Source: Flavobacteriaceae bacterium
GTDB taxonomy: Bacteria > Bacteroidota > Bacteroidia > Flavobacteriales > Flavobacteriaceae
Direction: 5' to 3'
NCBI GenBank assembly: GCA_020346245.1
Contig: CP070778.1
Location: forward strand, 878,511-930,709
Length of the DNA stretch: 52,199 nucleotides
The notes under the pieces are model-generated. The model did not search any database. It was not told where the DNA came from and saw only the letters and a program-made list of their open reading frames with translations. Positions within the stretch are counted from its first letter, which is position 1, and each line of letters opens with the position of its first letter. Shown piece after piece: positions 44,501 through 52,199 of this stretch. Position numbers and translations under genes: made by a program.

Positions 44501-45634
44501 CCCAATAGCATTTCCATAACTGGCTCTAATATTATTTATAAATCCCGCATTGGAAGGAATTGTGTAATTGCCAACACCATCGTTTTCATAATAGGCAGAG
44601 GGAGGCCTGCCATCAGTACCATCCAGGTGGCTGCTCACATATAGATCGAGGTCACCATCATTTTCACTATCTAAAAAAATTGCGCCCCACGCATAACCAT
44701 CATAACGCGTACCATTGCTCTGTGCTACATTGTTAAAAGTTCCATCTCCATTATTCATTAAGAATGCATTCCCCTGCACACTGCCGGATAAAAACGCAGG
44801 GTAAATATTGGTGACGTAAATATCTAACCATCCATCATTATTGTAATCGTCAACTGTGGTGGACATCCCATCCATAAAAAGATTCATCTCAGAGGCATTA
44901 CTTACATCCTGGAAGGTGCCGTCTCCCCTGTTTCTGTATAAGAAATTAGGCAATTCGTCCTTGTCATTGGCTAGAAAAAGGTCCTGATACCCATCCCGAT
45001 CATAATCTATGAATGCTGCACTTTGGGTAAGGTAACCAATCGATGGCAGGCCCGCAGATAATGTCACATCTGTAAAGGTGCCGTTATTGTCGTTGCGGTA
45101 AAGGAGATTATAATTTACCCTGTCGGGGTCTCTTACAGAAAGAAATACGTCGAGGTCACCATCATTGTCATAATCTCCCCAGGAAGCTCCCCAATATTCT
45201 GAAGCCTGAGAGGCAATTCCTGAGGCAGAGAGAATATCTGTGAACGTATTTCCGCCATCGTTCCTATAAAACCAACATCTGCCCTGATCACTGGTAGCAA
45301 AAAAATCATTGTCCCCGTCATTGTCGAAATCCACCCACAAGGCCTGGCGGGCATATGTTCCTCCGCTAGTAATGGGCAGTTCAATGATTTCAAACTGCCC
45401 ACCCGTATTCCTTAGAAATTGAAAGTCCCTGTTTGCCGAGGCCGGTAAGGTAATATCGTCCCAGCCATCATTGTCAAAATCTATAAAAGAGATTCCCGGA
45501 CCATGATAAATAGGTATTGATCCGTATTGCACTTCTTCATTTACAAATTCGGTTAAGCTTTCCTCAAAAAGGGCCTGGCCATTACCAATAAAGCACCAAA
45601 ACAATAGTAAAAGGGGGATTATTAATTTCCTCAT
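41525..45634 (-). CDS. T9SS-exported FG-GAP/ASPIC-UnbV protein fused to vanadium-haloperoxidase-like PAP2 domain
   Basis: 1369 residues with a signal peptide (LLLFWCFIGNGQ). Residues about 45-400 hold FG-GAP/VCBS repeats with Ca-binding-like DFDNDGWDD, DYDNDGDLD and similar. An ASPIC/UnbV domain follows (about 410-500), then a Gly/Asn linker and the haloperoxidase-like part (about 530-1160). Vanadate-site motifs KGYYDYIRP (near 931), YLSGHSTF (near 1034; Leu replaces Pro of PSGH) and SRIWGGIHPPID (near 1103) fit KxxxxxxRP, xSGH and SRxxxxxHxxxD. The C-terminus (YPNPTSGDLFLPG to the end) is a type A sorting domain. An extracellular halide-oxidising or phosphatase role is inferred; the RP-to-SGH spacing is longer than usual. 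Confidence 0.88.
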   Translation of the reverse strand: MRKLIIPLLLLFWCFIGNGQALFEESLTEFVNEEVQYGSIPIYHGPGISFIDFDNDGWDDITLPASANRDFQFLRNTGGQFEIIELPITSGGTYARQALWVDFDNDGDNDFFATSDQGRCWFYRNDGGNTFTDILSASGIASQASEYWGASWGDYDNDGDLDVFLSVRDPDRVNYNLLYRNDNNGTFTDVTLSAGLPSIGYLTQSAAFIDYDRDGYQDLFLANDKDELPNFLYRNRGDGTFQDVSNASEMNLFMDGMSTTVDDYNNDGWLDIYVTNIYPAFLSGSVQGNAFLMNNGDGTFNNVAQSNGTRYDGYAWGAIFLDSENDGDLDLYVSSHLDGTDGRPPSAYYENDGVGNYTIPSNAGFINNIRASYGNAIGDIQNDGLPDIAVVNIDDQPLDLWVNQTVTQNNWLKVKLQGTQSNRMGIGSYIEIGVGEEVHYRYTMCGEGFISQNSLSEIFGLGAATEVDYVEVTWLSGLKDRFENVTSNQLITLVEGSSPVENNGNPNGGGNGGGTTNPDWSVARQWNEVLLEAIRLDLARPTVHARNLFHSSLAMYDAWALFDDTAETVFLGKTFKDFYCEFDGISTPEDLGVARHEVLSYALYRLLSHRFSDSPRAVSALQNFNALFTELGYDPTFQDIDYSSGSYAALGNYLASKLIEFGYQDGANEENGYENQDYNPVNSPLSLENYVDVVELNDPDRWQPLAFESFIDQSGNLIEGAVPEFLSPEWGEVTPFALKPSDLEILNNGFDSYVYNNPGAPPGISNSAENGFTDPYKWHFALVASWSSHLDPDDPTLIDISPGALGNVDIALYPETFEEYRSFYDFMEGGDIGTGHNLNPATQAPYEPQLVKRADYARVLAEFWADGPDSETPPGHWFTILNYVSDHPETLKQFGGEGSVVSDLEWDVKSYLALGGAMHDAAVNAWGIKGYYDYIRPISAIRYMASNGQSTNASLPGYHPQGLPLIPGRIELIESGDPLAGIGDENVGKIKIFAWKGPDFINNASTDIAGVDWILGTRWWPYQRPTFVTPPFAGYLSGHSTFSRAAAEVLTLLTGDAYFPGGMGIFDIEQNNFLVFESGPSENLSLQWATYRDASDQTSLSRIWGGIHPPIDDIPGRIIGDKIGKEAFSLAREYFEGLVTLKPDNFLVKTIGESCLDLNDGAISVEAQEYYDYVAIINGQEYSFNREVVIENLVPGMYTMCLRVENEPTLEQCYDLNIPEMQPLDVTAKTEFQGLSSKTYFEIDKGTPPFVLTVNNELKGTFESNQFSYPVNNGDHVSLKSSLPCEGEFMEIIAFADQIIAYPNPTSGDLFLPGTTDKSIISVHTITGQLIKQFKGKNPLDLSSLSNGVYFINIRDGEATSRFKVVVSN

Positions 45635-45655
45635 CTAGCTCTTTCCAATTCTGTT

Positions 45656-45663
45656 CAAAGATA
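45656..45663 (-). promoter_or_regulatory. Promoter -7 element for the haloperoxidase-like gene
   Basis: On the minus strand TATCTTTG matches TAnnTTTG perfectly; start about 15 nt before the ATG at 45634. Confidence 0.5.
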
Positions 45664-46018
45664 TAATATTACTAATTACTCACCATTATCTTAATATTCC
45701 TAAATTCCTTGTAAATCCACCTATAATAACCAGTATAAAGGATTTAAGTTGCAGAAATTATGCAAAGAACACAATTTTCAAACCCATATTTTTGCATTAT
45801 GACAAAAATAATTTCTAATAGTGTTGTTTATCTTAAAAATGGGGCATTACATCCGCTTCTGAACAGAATAAATAATTATACCCAAATTTTATTAATATCT
45901 TGGTCCAATCCAATCTTCCCCGGATTTTGCCTGAATTTGTGATAATGGTACGAAAATAAAATTTAGTTGTAACTTAGTCCTACCTCTAGGCTATTTATTA
46001 AATTAATTCAAGTACAAA

Positions 46019-46026
46019 TATATTTG
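46019..46026 (+). promoter_or_regulatory. Promoter -7 element for the S8-like gene
   Basis: TATATTTG matches TAnnTTTG perfectly; start near 46033, 30 nt before the ATG at 46063. Confidence 0.5.
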
Positions 46027-46062
46027 GTCTTGAATCCATGAATTTTCCCCCAATTTAATAGG

Positions 46063-49000
46063 ATGTATCAGATGTTCATCCTTCAAAGAAATAACCAAAA
46101 ACTAATTTGTCGAATGTGGCACTTTTACTCAAAAACTTTTTTACCTGTTAAGCAGGCACGTATTGGACAAGTGGGATTGCTTAAATATGCGGGTTTATTT
46201 TTGTTATTAAGTTTTTTAACCTCTCCAATTACCGCACAAAAAGGTAATAACAAAAGAGAAGTCACTCTTACTGCCTGTATGGAAGATATTGGCAATGGGC
46301 TGTACCGTGCCTATTTTGGGTACAACAACCCTACCAACAAAGCTATTACTTTAGACAGCCCTGAAGACAGTTATATCTTTTTAAGTGATAGGATAGATGA
46401 GTCTGAATATGAGGGGATTCAAAAATTTCCGGGCATCAACATTTTTGAGCCGGGCACCCATGAAAAGGTAATTCCGGTAGTGTTTGCGCAGGGCGGACAC
46501 GCAAAATGGACAGTGGCTTTTGATCAATCTAACGAGGTTAAAATCAGGGTTGATTCCAACTCCCCGCTTTGTGAAGTAGATAGCTTTATTGTACCTGTAA
46601 TAGGTCCGGGAAATGGAAAATCATTAGGATTTATTACTCCTGAACTTATCTCCTTGGGTGCAGGAACTGCCGGTAATAATCCGTCGGATGTAATTTATCA
46701 GATAGATTCCAATGAAAAAGTATTGATACAAATAATACCCTTTAACGGGCAAACTCAGGCTGTAATTGATGTGCTGGAGGATGTATTTAACCTTGCCTAT
46801 GATGGTCTAAATCTGCAAAATTCTGACTTCATTATTGATCCAGCGGTTATTATTTCGGAGGACCTGGAGGTGATAGATGTCTTTTTTCCAATCAACAGAC
46901 TACTCCCAAAACCGCCTTCGGAGCCTCAAGTTCCTGTCCTTGCAGATTATTTTGATATCATTAAAACGGCACAGGCATTGTACACCCCTTTTACTTCAGG
47001 TAAAATAGAGAAAACAGGTGATGCAATAACACAGGGAGATAGCACACAAACAACGAGCATTGTGCGCGAATCTTTCCGCATTGTAACAGCCGAAGGCAGT
47101 AAGCCGGTAGATGGTACCGGTATAAAAATTGGGGTGATTTCCAATAGTTTTGATGCCAATCTCCCTGAGCCAGGTCAACCAACCAATGAAGCCATAGACG
47201 TAGGTAATGGGGATCTTCCGGGTATAAAAGGAATTGGCAACCCTAATGGGTATGATACGCCCGTTCAGGTACTTAAAGACTATCCATACACCTTTACCCA
47301 AATCTCTGATGAAGGAAGGGCTATGCTTCAAATTGCACATGATATTGCACCAGGCGCCAGCCTGGCATTCAGCACCGGAGTATTATCCCCCAGGGATTTT
47401 GAACTGGCTGTGCAAAATTTAAGTAGTGCAGGAGCTGATGTTATGACCGATGACATTACGTTTCCGGGAGAACCTATGTTTGGTCTAAGCAATATTGGCC
47501 GTGCTATACAGGATTTTACCAATTCTGGTGAAAACTTTTATTTCACATCAATCGGGAATTTTTCCAACAACGCTTACCAGGCCATATTTCAGGCATCCGG
47601 CGGCGTTGATATCCCCGATTTTGTTCCGGATGCCGATGCCGTGGCTCATGTGTTTGGTACTAATCCGGATGGTTCAGAAGATATTTACCAAAGATTCAGG
47701 GTAAAAGCAGGTGAAACCTACATGATTGTTACACAGTGGGCTGAATCCTTTGCATCACAAGACAACAGTCTTGGGGCAACCAACGATCTGGATTTTTGGG
47801 TTGTAGATGACCAGGAAAGACTGCTCGTAGGAAATAATTATTATAACAACACCAAAGATGCCATTGAGTACAGCACTTTTAAGGCAACAGCAGATGGGGA
47901 AGCTAATTTTCTGATTACCAGTGCCAATGGAAATCCCGGTAGCTTGCCATTCAGATACATCATCTTTGTTGCAAACAGTTTGGAGGTATTGGAGTATTTT
48001 AATGGCGCACCAACTATCAGCGGGCATGCCCTCACACCGGAAGCATTTGCTATTGGTGCGGTAGATTTTCGCAAAGCGGCCAGTCCTGTACCTCAGCCAT
48101 TTTCGTCCTATGCCGGTACGCTTTCGGATGGCTCCTCACCGCAAGCTACTCTGGCTTCTTATGACGGTGTAAATACCAATGTGCTTACCATTGGGCAGGA
48201 TGACGTAGCCGGCGTACCGGTAGATGGAGATGAATTTAAAAACTTCTTCGGCACTTCTGCTTCGGTAGTGCATGCGGCGGCGGCATTTGCCTTAATGAAA
48301 TCTGCTTTACCTTCATGGTATGGGACAGAATTTGTAGACATATTACAACTCTTTAAAGATGCAGCAGTCCCGGCTGGTAATCCTGACCAGGTAGGAGCCG
48401 GGTTAATTGACGCCGCGAGCACTTTCAATCAAATTGCAACTCAAACCGGGGTTATAACGGGTTTTTCAACTGAATTCACTTCAGAAGATGGAGAAGGAAT
48501 TATCAGTGCAGACACTTTAATCCTTACCCTAAATGGGGCATATTTCCCGGAAGCACCCAAAGTGCTATATGGAGATGAGGAAGAATTAGAGATAATCTCT
48601 ATAAATGAAAATGAAATAGTAGCGCTGGTCGGTCCTTTTACCGGGAATGAACCCGTAACTGTTTTTACCAATTCTACAGTCCCGCTTGGGACTGATGGTG
48701 GCAAATCAAATCCAATCTATTTGCTTGATGAAGGAGTATTAGCTATTAATGTGATAGCTAGTGATAAGACTATAGAATATGGGAAAGACTACCAGTTTGA
48801 TTATACCGTAGAAGGGCTTCCAGAAGATGTTAAAATTGGTATTGATCTCCCTAACGTAGTTTTTGAAACAACAGCCGTTGGGCCTTATCCAAAAGTAGCC
48901 AATTACCGCATTTTCCCTGAATTTGACCTTGAAAATGCCACTGATGAACAATTGGCTGCATTGGAAAACTATCAGGTTAATTTTATTAGCGGGTCTTTTA

Positions 49001-50547
49001 CGGTGACCAAAAAGGACCTTATTATAATTCCGGATCCGGTGGTAACAACCTATGGGGCGGCCATTAACCTTCAGTTGAATTATATCTATAACCAGGATGG
49101 AATATCAAATAATGCAGAATTCCTGGCCACCATTTCACAGGCACACAATGCAACCTTTTTTGAAGATAATACCCTGGCTTTGATTAACAGGTTTAAAGCC
49201 GTCGTGAACACAGCAGACTTTTTAAATTTGTTGGATGGCGGCAGTTGGATGGCAACTGAAAATACGCTCGTTAACAGGTTTAAAGCTGTGGTTAATGGAA
49301 TGGACCTTATTGATCTGGATGCACAGGATCTTGATAATTATATAGAAAATAGATTTAAGGCTGTGGTAAACAGATTCAAAGCGGTCGTCAACGGAGAAGA
49401 TCTGTTGACAGGTGAGGTGTATTTTGAAAACAGGTTTAAAGCCGTAGTCAATGATGGTGACCTGGGAGGCACTGAGGATGGGAATGATTATTCCCCGGTA
49501 TTTGCGGTACTTCATGCAGACGATGATTCCGAAACTGGCGGCAGCGTCTCTACTTTCTATTCCGTTAACCTTATTACAGGACTCGATGTAACCCCAGTTC
49601 CGGAAGTGCATTATTCCTATCCCGGTGCTTTGTTTGCGCCTATCGGAGCGAATTTTAATGTTACTTATGATTCCAGCACAATTACTGTAAATCCGGCTAC
49701 ATTATTAGTTGAAACCGGAGATCTGATAATCGATCAGGGAACGGTTATAGACACTTCTCTCATAAGCACGACCATTGAAGGCTATGAATATGATGAAACT
49801 CAGGAAGATGTGTTTCCTGACGGCATCCCCTATTTCTTTGAAGATGCCAATGGGGTTGCCTATACTCCTGGCGCAACCGGAATCTATTTTATTAAAATAG
49901 CGGACCCCCAAAATTATGATATTCAATATAGCACTATTGGTACGCTTTATATAAACCCAACAGGTAATAACCTTAGAAAAATAAGGACCTACCTGGATTG
50001 TGTGGAAGAAAATTTCAGTGACCCTGATGGTTTGATTTATATTGCACATTATCGTTATGAGAACCCTAATGACGAGACTATTTATATAGCCGTAGGGCCG
50101 GAAAATCAGTTAACCGGGCCAGCGCTCTACAGCGGGGAATTACCTTTTATCTTTTTACCCGGCCAGGGTACTTTCTCAATTCGCTTTGATGGTAATACGC
50201 TGAAGTGGGAACTTACAAGTAGGGATAGTACTCATAAAAGTTCAACAACTTCCAATGCCAATGCCAATTCCAATAGATGTGATTCAGGCTTTGAAGGTGA
50301 GGATGCGCCCTTCATTTTGTACCCGAATCCTGTGAATGGGATTCTATACATTGATCAGAATATTTCGGAGGTAGTTACCCTTGATATCTTTGATTTCTAT
50401 GGGATTTTATATCTTAACACTTCCTTAGATGGCAGAAATAGCCCAGTTACACATGAAATAAATATGGCCGCCTACCCTAAGGGCATGTATTTTATAAGGA
50501 TCACTACCAAAGACAATGTTAATGTCTATACGGTGGTAAAAGACTGA
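46063..50547 (+). CDS. Large T9SS-secreted subtilase-like protein with MBG domain and RFKAVVN repeats
   Basis: 1494 residues. The signal peptide (LLLSFLTSPITAQ) follows a long polar N-region; Met18 (46114) is an alternative start. An N-terminal module (about 60-165: TACMEDIGNGLYRAYFGYNN) recurs near the C-terminus (YLDCVEENFSDP to FRFDG-like, about 1310-1395). The S8-like region (about 345-780) contains IGVISNSFD (Asn361 at a usual Asp position), DEGRAMLQIAHDIAPG (Glu417 where subtilases have HGT), oxyanion-like SIGN (Asn499) and FGTSAS with Ser732. MBG-like Ig modules follow, with five NRFKAVVN copies (1042-1130), then a type A sorting domain (YPNPVNG to the end). Protease activity is uncertain because the triad is atypical. 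The cyclase-TPR gene starts 14 bp later. Confidence 0.85.
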   Translation: MYQMFILQRNNQKLICRMWHFYSKTFLPVKQARIGQVGLLKYAGLFLLLSFLTSPITAQKGNNKREVTLTACMEDIGNGLYRAYFGYNNPTNKAITLDSPEDSYIFLSDRIDESEYEGIQKFPGINIFEPGTHEKVIPVVFAQGGHAKWTVAFDQSNEVKIRVDSNSPLCEVDSFIVPVIGPGNGKSLGFITPELISLGAGTAGNNPSDVIYQIDSNEKVLIQIIPFNGQTQAVIDVLEDVFNLAYDGLNLQNSDFIIDPAVIISEDLEVIDVFFPINRLLPKPPSEPQVPVLADYFDIIKTAQALYTPFTSGKIEKTGDAITQGDSTQTTSIVRESFRIVTAEGSKPVDGTGIKIGVISNSFDANLPEPGQPTNEAIDVGNGDLPGIKGIGNPNGYDTPVQVLKDYPYTFTQISDEGRAMLQIAHDIAPGASLAFSTGVLSPRDFELAVQNLSSAGADVMTDDITFPGEPMFGLSNIGRAIQDFTNSGENFYFTSIGNFSNNAYQAIFQASGGVDIPDFVPDADAVAHVFGTNPDGSEDIYQRFRVKAGETYMIVTQWAESFASQDNSLGATNDLDFWVVDDQERLLVGNNYYNNTKDAIEYSTFKATADGEANFLITSANGNPGSLPFRYIIFVANSLEVLEYFNGAPTISGHALTPEAFAIGAVDFRKAASPVPQPFSSYAGTLSDGSSPQATLASYDGVNTNVLTIGQDDVAGVPVDGDEFKNFFGTSASVVHAAAAFALMKSALPSWYGTEFVDILQLFKDAAVPAGNPDQVGAGLIDAASTFNQIATQTGVITGFSTEFTSEDGEGIISADTLILTLNGAYFPEAPKVLYGDEEELEIISINENEIVALVGPFTGNEPVTVFTNSTVPLGTDGGKSNPIYLLDEGVLAINVIASDKTIEYGKDYQFDYTVEGLPEDVKIGIDLPNVVFETTAVGPYPKVANYRIFPEFDLENATDEQLAALENYQVNFISGSFTVTKKDLIIIPDPVVTTYGAAINLQLNYIYNQDGISNNAEFLATISQAHNATFFEDNTLALINRFKAVVNTADFLNLLDGGSWMATENTLVNRFKAVVNGMDLIDLDAQDLDNYIENRFKAVVNRFKAVVNGEDLLTGEVYFENRFKAVVNDGDLGGTEDGNDYSPVFAVLHADDDSETGGSVSTFYSVNLITGLDVTPVPEVHYSYPGALFAPIGANFNVTYDSSTITVNPATLLVETGDLIIDQGTVIDTSLISTTIEGYEYDETQEDVFPDGIPYFFEDANGVAYTPGATGIYFIKIADPQNYDIQYSTIGTLYINPTGNNLRKIRTYLDCVEENFSDPDGLIYIAHYRYENPNDETIYIAVGPENQLTGPALYSGELPFIFLPGQGTFSIRFDGNTLKWELTSRDSTHKSSTTSNANANSNRCDSGFEGEDAPFILYPNPVNGILYIDQNISEVVTLDIFDFYGILYLNTSLDGRNSPVTHEINMAAYPKGMYFIRITTKDNVNVYTVVKD
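49186..49452 (+). repeat. Five coding copies of the octapeptide NRFKAVVN
   Basis: Copies at 49186-49209, 49273-49296, 49348-49371, 49369-49392 (sharing one Asn with the previous) and 49429-49452; residues 1042, 1071, 1096, 1103 and 1123. All eight residues are identical while codons differ (Ala: GCC, GCT, GCT, GCG, GCC; first Val: GTC, GTG, GTG, GTC, GTA). The spacers are acidic-hydrophobic (GMDLIDLD, GEDLLTG). Confidence 0.95.
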
Positions 50548-50561
50548 TTACATGGACCGAT

Positions 50562-52199
50562 ATGAGTATAATGGGAAATAAAACAATCATTGCAGCACTG
50601 ATCTGTTGTGTGTTATTTTCGGCAAGCTCGGTAGTTTCCCAGGAATCACAAATAGATAGTCTTCGGGAGGCTGTAAGATTGGCAAAGAAGGATACTTTAC
50701 AGGTAATTAACCTGAATGCTCTGAGCGTGGCCATACTTCAGAATGAAGATATTTCTGAATCCCTTATCGTTTCCAGACAAGCCAGAGAACTTGCCGATGA
50801 ACTTGGATATCCAAGAGGGAAGGCATATGCGGAGAAGAATATTGGGATGGCCTATTATTATCAGGGGGATTATATGGAGGTGCTGGACCACTGGACAAAA
50901 TCCCTCGAAATTTTTGAATTCATTGAGGACAGCCAGGGAATAGCCAACCTGTCTAATAATTTAGGAGCCGTTTATTACAGCCAGGGCAGTAATTCGAAGG
51001 CTATCGATTATTACCTGCGATCTTTAAGTATCGCAGAAAAAATACAGGACACTTTGCGTATTGCCTCTGCTTTATTAAATATTGGTGGAGTATATGGTGA
51101 TAACCCCAATGATTATGATAAAGCCCTGGAATATTTTAACCAAATCCCAAAGTATTTACCAGCAATAGATGAACCCCAAATAACTACTTCCTATTTAATG
51201 GGTGAAGGTGAGATCTATCTATTACAGGGTAATTACAGAGAAGCATTGAAATATTATCAGGATGCCCTGCCATTAACCCTAAATACTGCTGATAATACCG
51301 ACAACCTTACCAAATTAGGGATCGTAGAATTTAAAATGGGTGAAAAACAGAAAGCAATATCCTATCTGGACCAGGCCTATCAAAATGCAAAAGAGAACAA
51401 CCAACAATTGCAAATGGTTCAGACTCTGATTGAACTTGGAAAGGTTTATCAAAACGATGATTTTGCAAAAGCACTGAGTGCATTCCGGGAAGCGGAATCC
51501 CTGGCGAATGAAATGGGTATCAAATTTGAATTAAAGGATATTTATGAAGGTTTAGCCATGGCCTACGCCAATCAGGGAGATTATACCAATGCTTTTAAGT
51601 ACCAAACACAATTAATTGCTGCAAAGGACTCCTTGTTTAATATAGAAACCGACGACAAAATCCGTGGGCTCCAATTCGACTTTGATCTTGAAAAGAAAGA
51701 GGATGAAATAGGTTTATTGGAGAAAGAAGCTGAGATTACGCAATTGCTAGCAAAAAGGCAAAAGTATGTGATCTATGGTACTATAATATCCCTGTTTTTG
51801 GTCTTTGTTATTGCTTTAGGGTCCTACAAAAGATACCGCTACGTTAAGAAAACCAATAAGATCATTGAAGAAGAGAAAAACCGATCCGAAAACCTGTTAC
51901 TCAATATTCTCCCGGATGAGACAGCCCTGGAATTAAAGCAGAATGGAAAGGTAAAAGCCAAAAAATTTGAATCGGTAACCGTAATGTTTACAGATTTTAA
52001 AGGCTTTACCAGTTATTCACAGAACTTATCCCCGGAATTACTTGTTAAAACCGTCGATTATTATTTTTCAAAGTTTGATGCCATCATGGAAAAATACGAT
52101 CTTGAAAAAATCAAAACCATTGGCGATGCCTATATGTGCGCCGGAGGCTTACCTTTTCCTACCAAAGACCATCCCTATAAAATGGTTCAGGCCGCTTTT
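50562..52199 (+). CDS. TPR-sensor class III adenylate cyclase, 3' end cut by the window
   Basis: The frame is open to the last base (546 residues visible). ATG 50562 or 50571 begins a signal peptide ending in SSVVSQ. TPR-like repeats span about 40-365 (AYAEKNIGMAYYYQGDYMEV, NLSNNLGAVYYSQGSNSKAI). A coiled coil then leads to a membrane helix (about 403-422), and a cytoplasmic cyclase domain starts near 465: VMFTDFKGFTS (metal Asp) and KIKTIGDAYMCAGGLP. Lys in IKTIGD favours ATP over GTP. The order is the reverse of the cyclase at 8188-10230. It begins 14 bp after the S8-like gene, so co-transcription is likely. Confidence 0.9.
   Translation, partial: MSIMGNKTIIAALICCVLFSASSVVSQESQIDSLREAVRLAKKDTLQVINLNALSVAILQNEDISESLIVSRQARELADELGYPRGKAYAEKNIGMAYYYQGDYMEVLDHWTKSLEIFEFIEDSQGIANLSNNLGAVYYSQGSNSKAIDYYLRSLSIAEKIQDTLRIASALLNIGGVYGDNPNDYDKALEYFNQIPKYLPAIDEPQITTSYLMGEGEIYLLQGNYREALKYYQDALPLTLNTADNTDNLTKLGIVEFKMGEKQKAISYLDQAYQNAKENNQQLQMVQTLIELGKVYQNDDFAKALSAFREAESLANEMGIKFELKDIYEGLAMAYANQGDYTNAFKYQTQLIAAKDSLFNIETDDKIRGLQFDFDLEKKEDEIGLLEKEAEITQLLAKRQKYVIYGTIISLFLVFVIALGSYKRYRYVKKTNKIIEEEKNRSENLLLNILPDETALELKQNGKVKAKKFESVTVMFTDFKGFTSYSQNLSPELLVKTVDYYFSKFDAIMEKYDLEKIKTIGDAYMCAGGLPFPTKDHPYKMVQAAF

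Larger units (their letters stand above)
45635..46062. other. Divergent region between two T9SS-substrate genes
   Basis: A 428-bp gap with two divergent promoters and no gene. Frames inside it, for example near 45760, are short and low in coding character. Confidence 0.5.

Overview
The window looks like chromosomal DNA of a marine Flavobacteriaceae-type member of the Bacteroidota. Evidence: two proteins carry type IX secretion (T9SS) C-terminal sorting domains, there is a PorP/SprF-family protein beside a PD40-propeller protein, promoters match the Bacteroidota -7 element TAnnTTTG, and the DNA is AT-rich with weak Shine-Dalgarno sequences. Genus cannot be fixed from the sequence alone.

Layout. 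1-5.6 kb: protein quality control (partial sigma-like protein, two paralogous small coiled proteins, FtsH, a small lipoprotein, a lipoprotein HtrA/DegQ protease). 5.7-17.4 kb: stress and energy block (PEP synthase, adenylate cyclase-TPR protein, flavin/PNPOx-fold protein, dodecin, methyltransferase-archease-RtcB RNA-repair operon, bactofilin-like membrane protein/alpha-beta hydrolase/phosphoribosyltransferase operon, thioesterase, and a small gene broken by an in-frame stop). 18.0-22.8 kb: PD40 protein, PorP/SprF-SPOR fusion and a LuxR-type regulator whose phospho-acceptor Asp is Glu. 23.0-27.8 kb: six minus-strand membrane genes (AI-2E family, K+ channel, TMEM175-like, two outer-membrane beta-barrels, transporter-suffix protein). 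28.2-35.7 kb: sulfatase, AsmA-family protein and outer-membrane proteins. 35.9-40.3 kb: an RND lipid-type exporter, a LolA-like protein and a strikingly eukaryote-like squalene synthase, in one direction. 40.7-41.5 kb: tRNA-Arg(TCT) embedded in tRNA-derived repeats. 41.5-52.2 kb: a vanadium-haloperoxidase-like FG-GAP fusion, a giant S8-like T9SS protein with an RFKAVVN repeat, and a second TPR-cyclase cut by the window edge.

The strongest unifying signal is regulatory. A dyad of the form TGATnnnnRTCA (Crp/Fnr-like) recurs upstream of many of these operons, and in eight promoter directions a -7-like element (perfect, or one mismatch to TAnnTTTG) lies exactly 21 bp beyond the 16-bp operator. 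This is the geometry of a class II activator centred near -41.5. It ties FtsH, HtrA, the PNPOx-fold protein, dodecin, the bactofilin/hydrolase/PRT operon, the channel/porin operon, the sulfatase and the OMP/AsmA operon into one candidate stress or low-oxygen regulon. A ninth, weaker case precedes the RtcB operon. No Crp/Fnr regulator gene is in the window.
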